A DNA stretch of 6,898 bases, taken from NCBI GenBank assembly GCA_947174085.1, contig CAMWHN010000120.1, positions 1-6,898 on the forward strand. The letters are read 5' to 3'. The notes under the pieces were generated by a model, which was given only the letters and a program-made list of their open reading frames with translations, had not been told where the DNA came from and did no database searches. Positions 6,118-6,898 of this stretch are shown piece after piece. This DNA comes from an uncultured Ruminococcus sp. (GTDB taxonomy: Bacteria > Bacillota > Clostridia > Oscillospirales > Ruminococcaceae). The translations under genes were made by a program, and so were the position numbers. Every line of letters begins with the position of its first letter. The first letter of the stretch is position 1.

Positions 6118-6684
6118 ATGATTTTTATCATGTGGTATATAAAACCAGATAAGCAACTTGCAGAACAAGTGCTTTTTTATGGGCAAGATATTTTACGCTC
6201 GCCAAATATGCAGAAAGAACGAAATTTTATGCAACATGGCACAACAGATTGTTTTACACATTCTATTTGTGTTGCTTATATGGCATTGCGTATCGCACAA
6301 GTATTGCATATTAAAAATATAAATAAAAAAAGCCTTGTGCGTGGTTGTTTATTGCATGATTTTTTTCTGTACGATTGGCATGATAAAGCTTCTGCTTGTA
6401 AATTTCATACATTCATGCACCCGATTATTTCTTTGAAAAATGCAGAAAAAGAATTTGTATTAAATAACATAGAACGTGATATTATTCGCAAGCATATGTT
6501 TCCGCTTTGTTTTCCATTTCCAAAATATAAAGAAAGTTTTATTATTACTATCGCAGATAAATGCTGTGCCATTAGTGAAATCTGGCATGTATATTCTCTT
6601 GAGAAAATTATTCATTTACTAGAGGGAAGAATCCAACACGAAATTTTAGAATCTGATTTTGATATGCAACCTGTTTATGCCTGA
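6118..6684 (+). CDS. HD-domain phosphohydrolase of unknown substrate
   Basis: A 188-residue soluble protein with a small HD domain, the metal-dependent phosphohydrolase fold acting on nucleotides and other phosphate esters. The likely metal ligands are H48 (CFTHS), H80-D81 (CLLHDFFLYDWH) and D147 (TIADKCC); H101 (MHP) and H126 (RKHMFPL) may form a second site. The QHG at 39-41 and the HMFP and PKYKESF segments resemble a group of uncharacterised clostridial HD proteins as I recall them. The start is uncertain: ATG 6118 sits only 2 nt after an AAGGG ribosome site, while in-frame ATG 6130 (giving MWYIKPDK) sits 14 nt after it, and both spacings are poor. The gene stands alone behind its own promoter and between two terminator-like hairpins. 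The substrate cannot be deduced from sequence. Confidence 0.85.
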   Translation: MIFIMWYIKPDKQLAEQVLFYGQDILRSPNMQKERNFMQHGTTDCFTHSICVAYMALRIAQVLHIKNINKKSLVRGCLLHDFFLYDWHDKASACKFHTFMHPIISLKNAEKEFVLNNIERDIIRKHMFPLCFPFPKYKESFIITIADKCCAISEIWHVYSLEKIIHLLEGRIQHEILESDFDMQPVYA

Positions 6685-6691
6685 ATAATTT

Positions 6692-6717
6692 AAAAAGGGT
6701 AATTTTATTACTTTTTT
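6692..6717. terminator. Weak AT-rich hairpin after the HD-domain gene
   Basis: From 6693 to 6717, AAAAGGGTAAT pairs with ATTACTTTTTT around a TTT loop, giving an 11-bp stem with two G-U pairs. The T-run forms part of the stem rather than following it. It lies shortly after the stop at 6684 and is plausible as a terminator, but much weaker than the groESL one. Confidence 0.4.
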
Positions 6718-6763
6718 GTGCAAATTAAACAAAAAATAAAATCCGCTTTTTTGAGAATATATC

Positions 6764-6777
6764 TATCAAAATTGATA
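6764..6777. repeat. Short inverted repeat TATCAA-AA-TTGATA
   Basis: A 6-bp palindrome with a 2-nt centre, ending about 9 bp upstream of the candidate -35 of the last gene. It shares TATCA with the second inverted repeat at 6811-6824. It could be an operator half of a pair, or a chance repeat in AT-rich DNA. Confidence 0.3.
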
Positions 6778-6785
6778 AAAATTGC

Positions 6786-6814
6786 TTGCTTTTTTCTGAT
6801 TTTTATGCTATGAT
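6786..6814 (+). promoter_or_regulatory. Candidate promoter of the 3'-truncated gene
   Basis: TTGCTT (6786-6791), 17-nt spacer and TATGAT (6809-6814) preceded by TGC, a TGn extended -10. The start would lie near 6821, about 28 nt before ATG 6849. An inverted repeat TGATA-ATCG-TATCA (6811-6824) overlaps the -10 and the predicted start. Confidence 0.6.
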
Positions 6815-6848
6815 AATCGTATCAAGAAAATCAAAGGAGAATTTTTTT

Positions 6849-6898
6849 ATGAAAAAATTAAAAGTTATGCTTATGGCTATGCTAGTATTATGCTCTAG
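6849..6898 (+). CDS. 5' end of a gene for a probable exported protein (cut by window edge)
   Basis: Only 16 codons and part of another are present: MKKLKVMLMAMLVLCS. Two lysines, one more at position 5, then a hydrophobic stretch, look like the start of a Sec signal peptide or a membrane anchor. Cys15 follows LVL, which is a poor lipobox because Leu stands at -1, so a lipoprotein is possible but not supported. ATG 6849 follows AAGGAG (6834-6839) with 9 nt spacing, and a promoter fits upstream, so the gene start is credible. The function cannot be told. Confidence 0.65.
   Translation, partial: MKKLKVMLMAMLVLCS

Noticed and set aside
6692..6848. A small RNA or riboswitch in the AT-rich gap before the last gene
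   Set aside because: The gap is 164 nt, very AT-rich, and shows only a weak hairpin and short palindromes. The predicted leader of the last gene is about 28 nt, too short for a riboswitch.

Overview
The window reads as chromosomal DNA of a low-GC Gram-positive bacterium, most likely an anaerobic Clostridia-type Firmicute. The grounds are AT-rich intergenic DNA, strong AGGAG-type ribosome binding sites, consensus sigma-A promoters, a perfect CIRCE operator in front of groESL, a membrane-anchored HtrA with a cytoplasmic N-terminus, and an OmpR/PhoR-type two-component pair. This is inferred from style and gene families, not from a database match. I see no insertion sequence, phage gene, tRNA, rRNA or CRISPR array.

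Left half (25-3726, minus strand): one apparent operon, transcribed right to left. It encodes an OmpR/PhoB-family response regulator, then a sensor histidine kinase starting 3 nt after the regulator's stop, then an HtrA/DegP-like serine protease 15 nt further on. The layout suggests an envelope-stress circuit in which an extracytoplasmic signal activates the kinase, the regulator drives transcription, and one output is a membrane-tethered protease. The leader (3727-3900) holds a good -10 with no recognisable -35. Where the -35 should be there are 11-bp-phased direct repeats, the arrangement expected of an OmpR-family activator site, so autoregulation is likely.

Centre (3975-6055, plus strand): the divergently transcribed groES-groEL operon. 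It has an extended -10 promoter, a perfect 9-9-9 CIRCE inverted repeat at the predicted transcription start (HrcA repression), and an 11-bp GC-rich stem followed by a T-run as terminator. Cytosolic and envelope protein quality control therefore sit back to back across a 331-nt intergenic region.

Right end (6065-6898, plus strand): a perfect consensus promoter (TTGACA-17-TATAAT) drives a single small HD-domain phosphohydrolase of unknown substrate, with a very short leader and an ambiguous start codon. After a 164-nt AT-rich gap with a weak terminator hairpin, another promoter and two TATCA-type inverted repeats, a new gene begins with a signal-peptide-like N-terminus and is cut by the window edge.

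Most of the window is recognisable conserved machinery; I do not see a clearly new system. The parts most worth a second look are the proline/glutamine/tyrosine-rich cytoplasmic domain of the HtrA protein, the phased repeats in front of the regulator, the cysteine pair in the kinase's sensor domain, and the HD protein with its unusually strong promoter.
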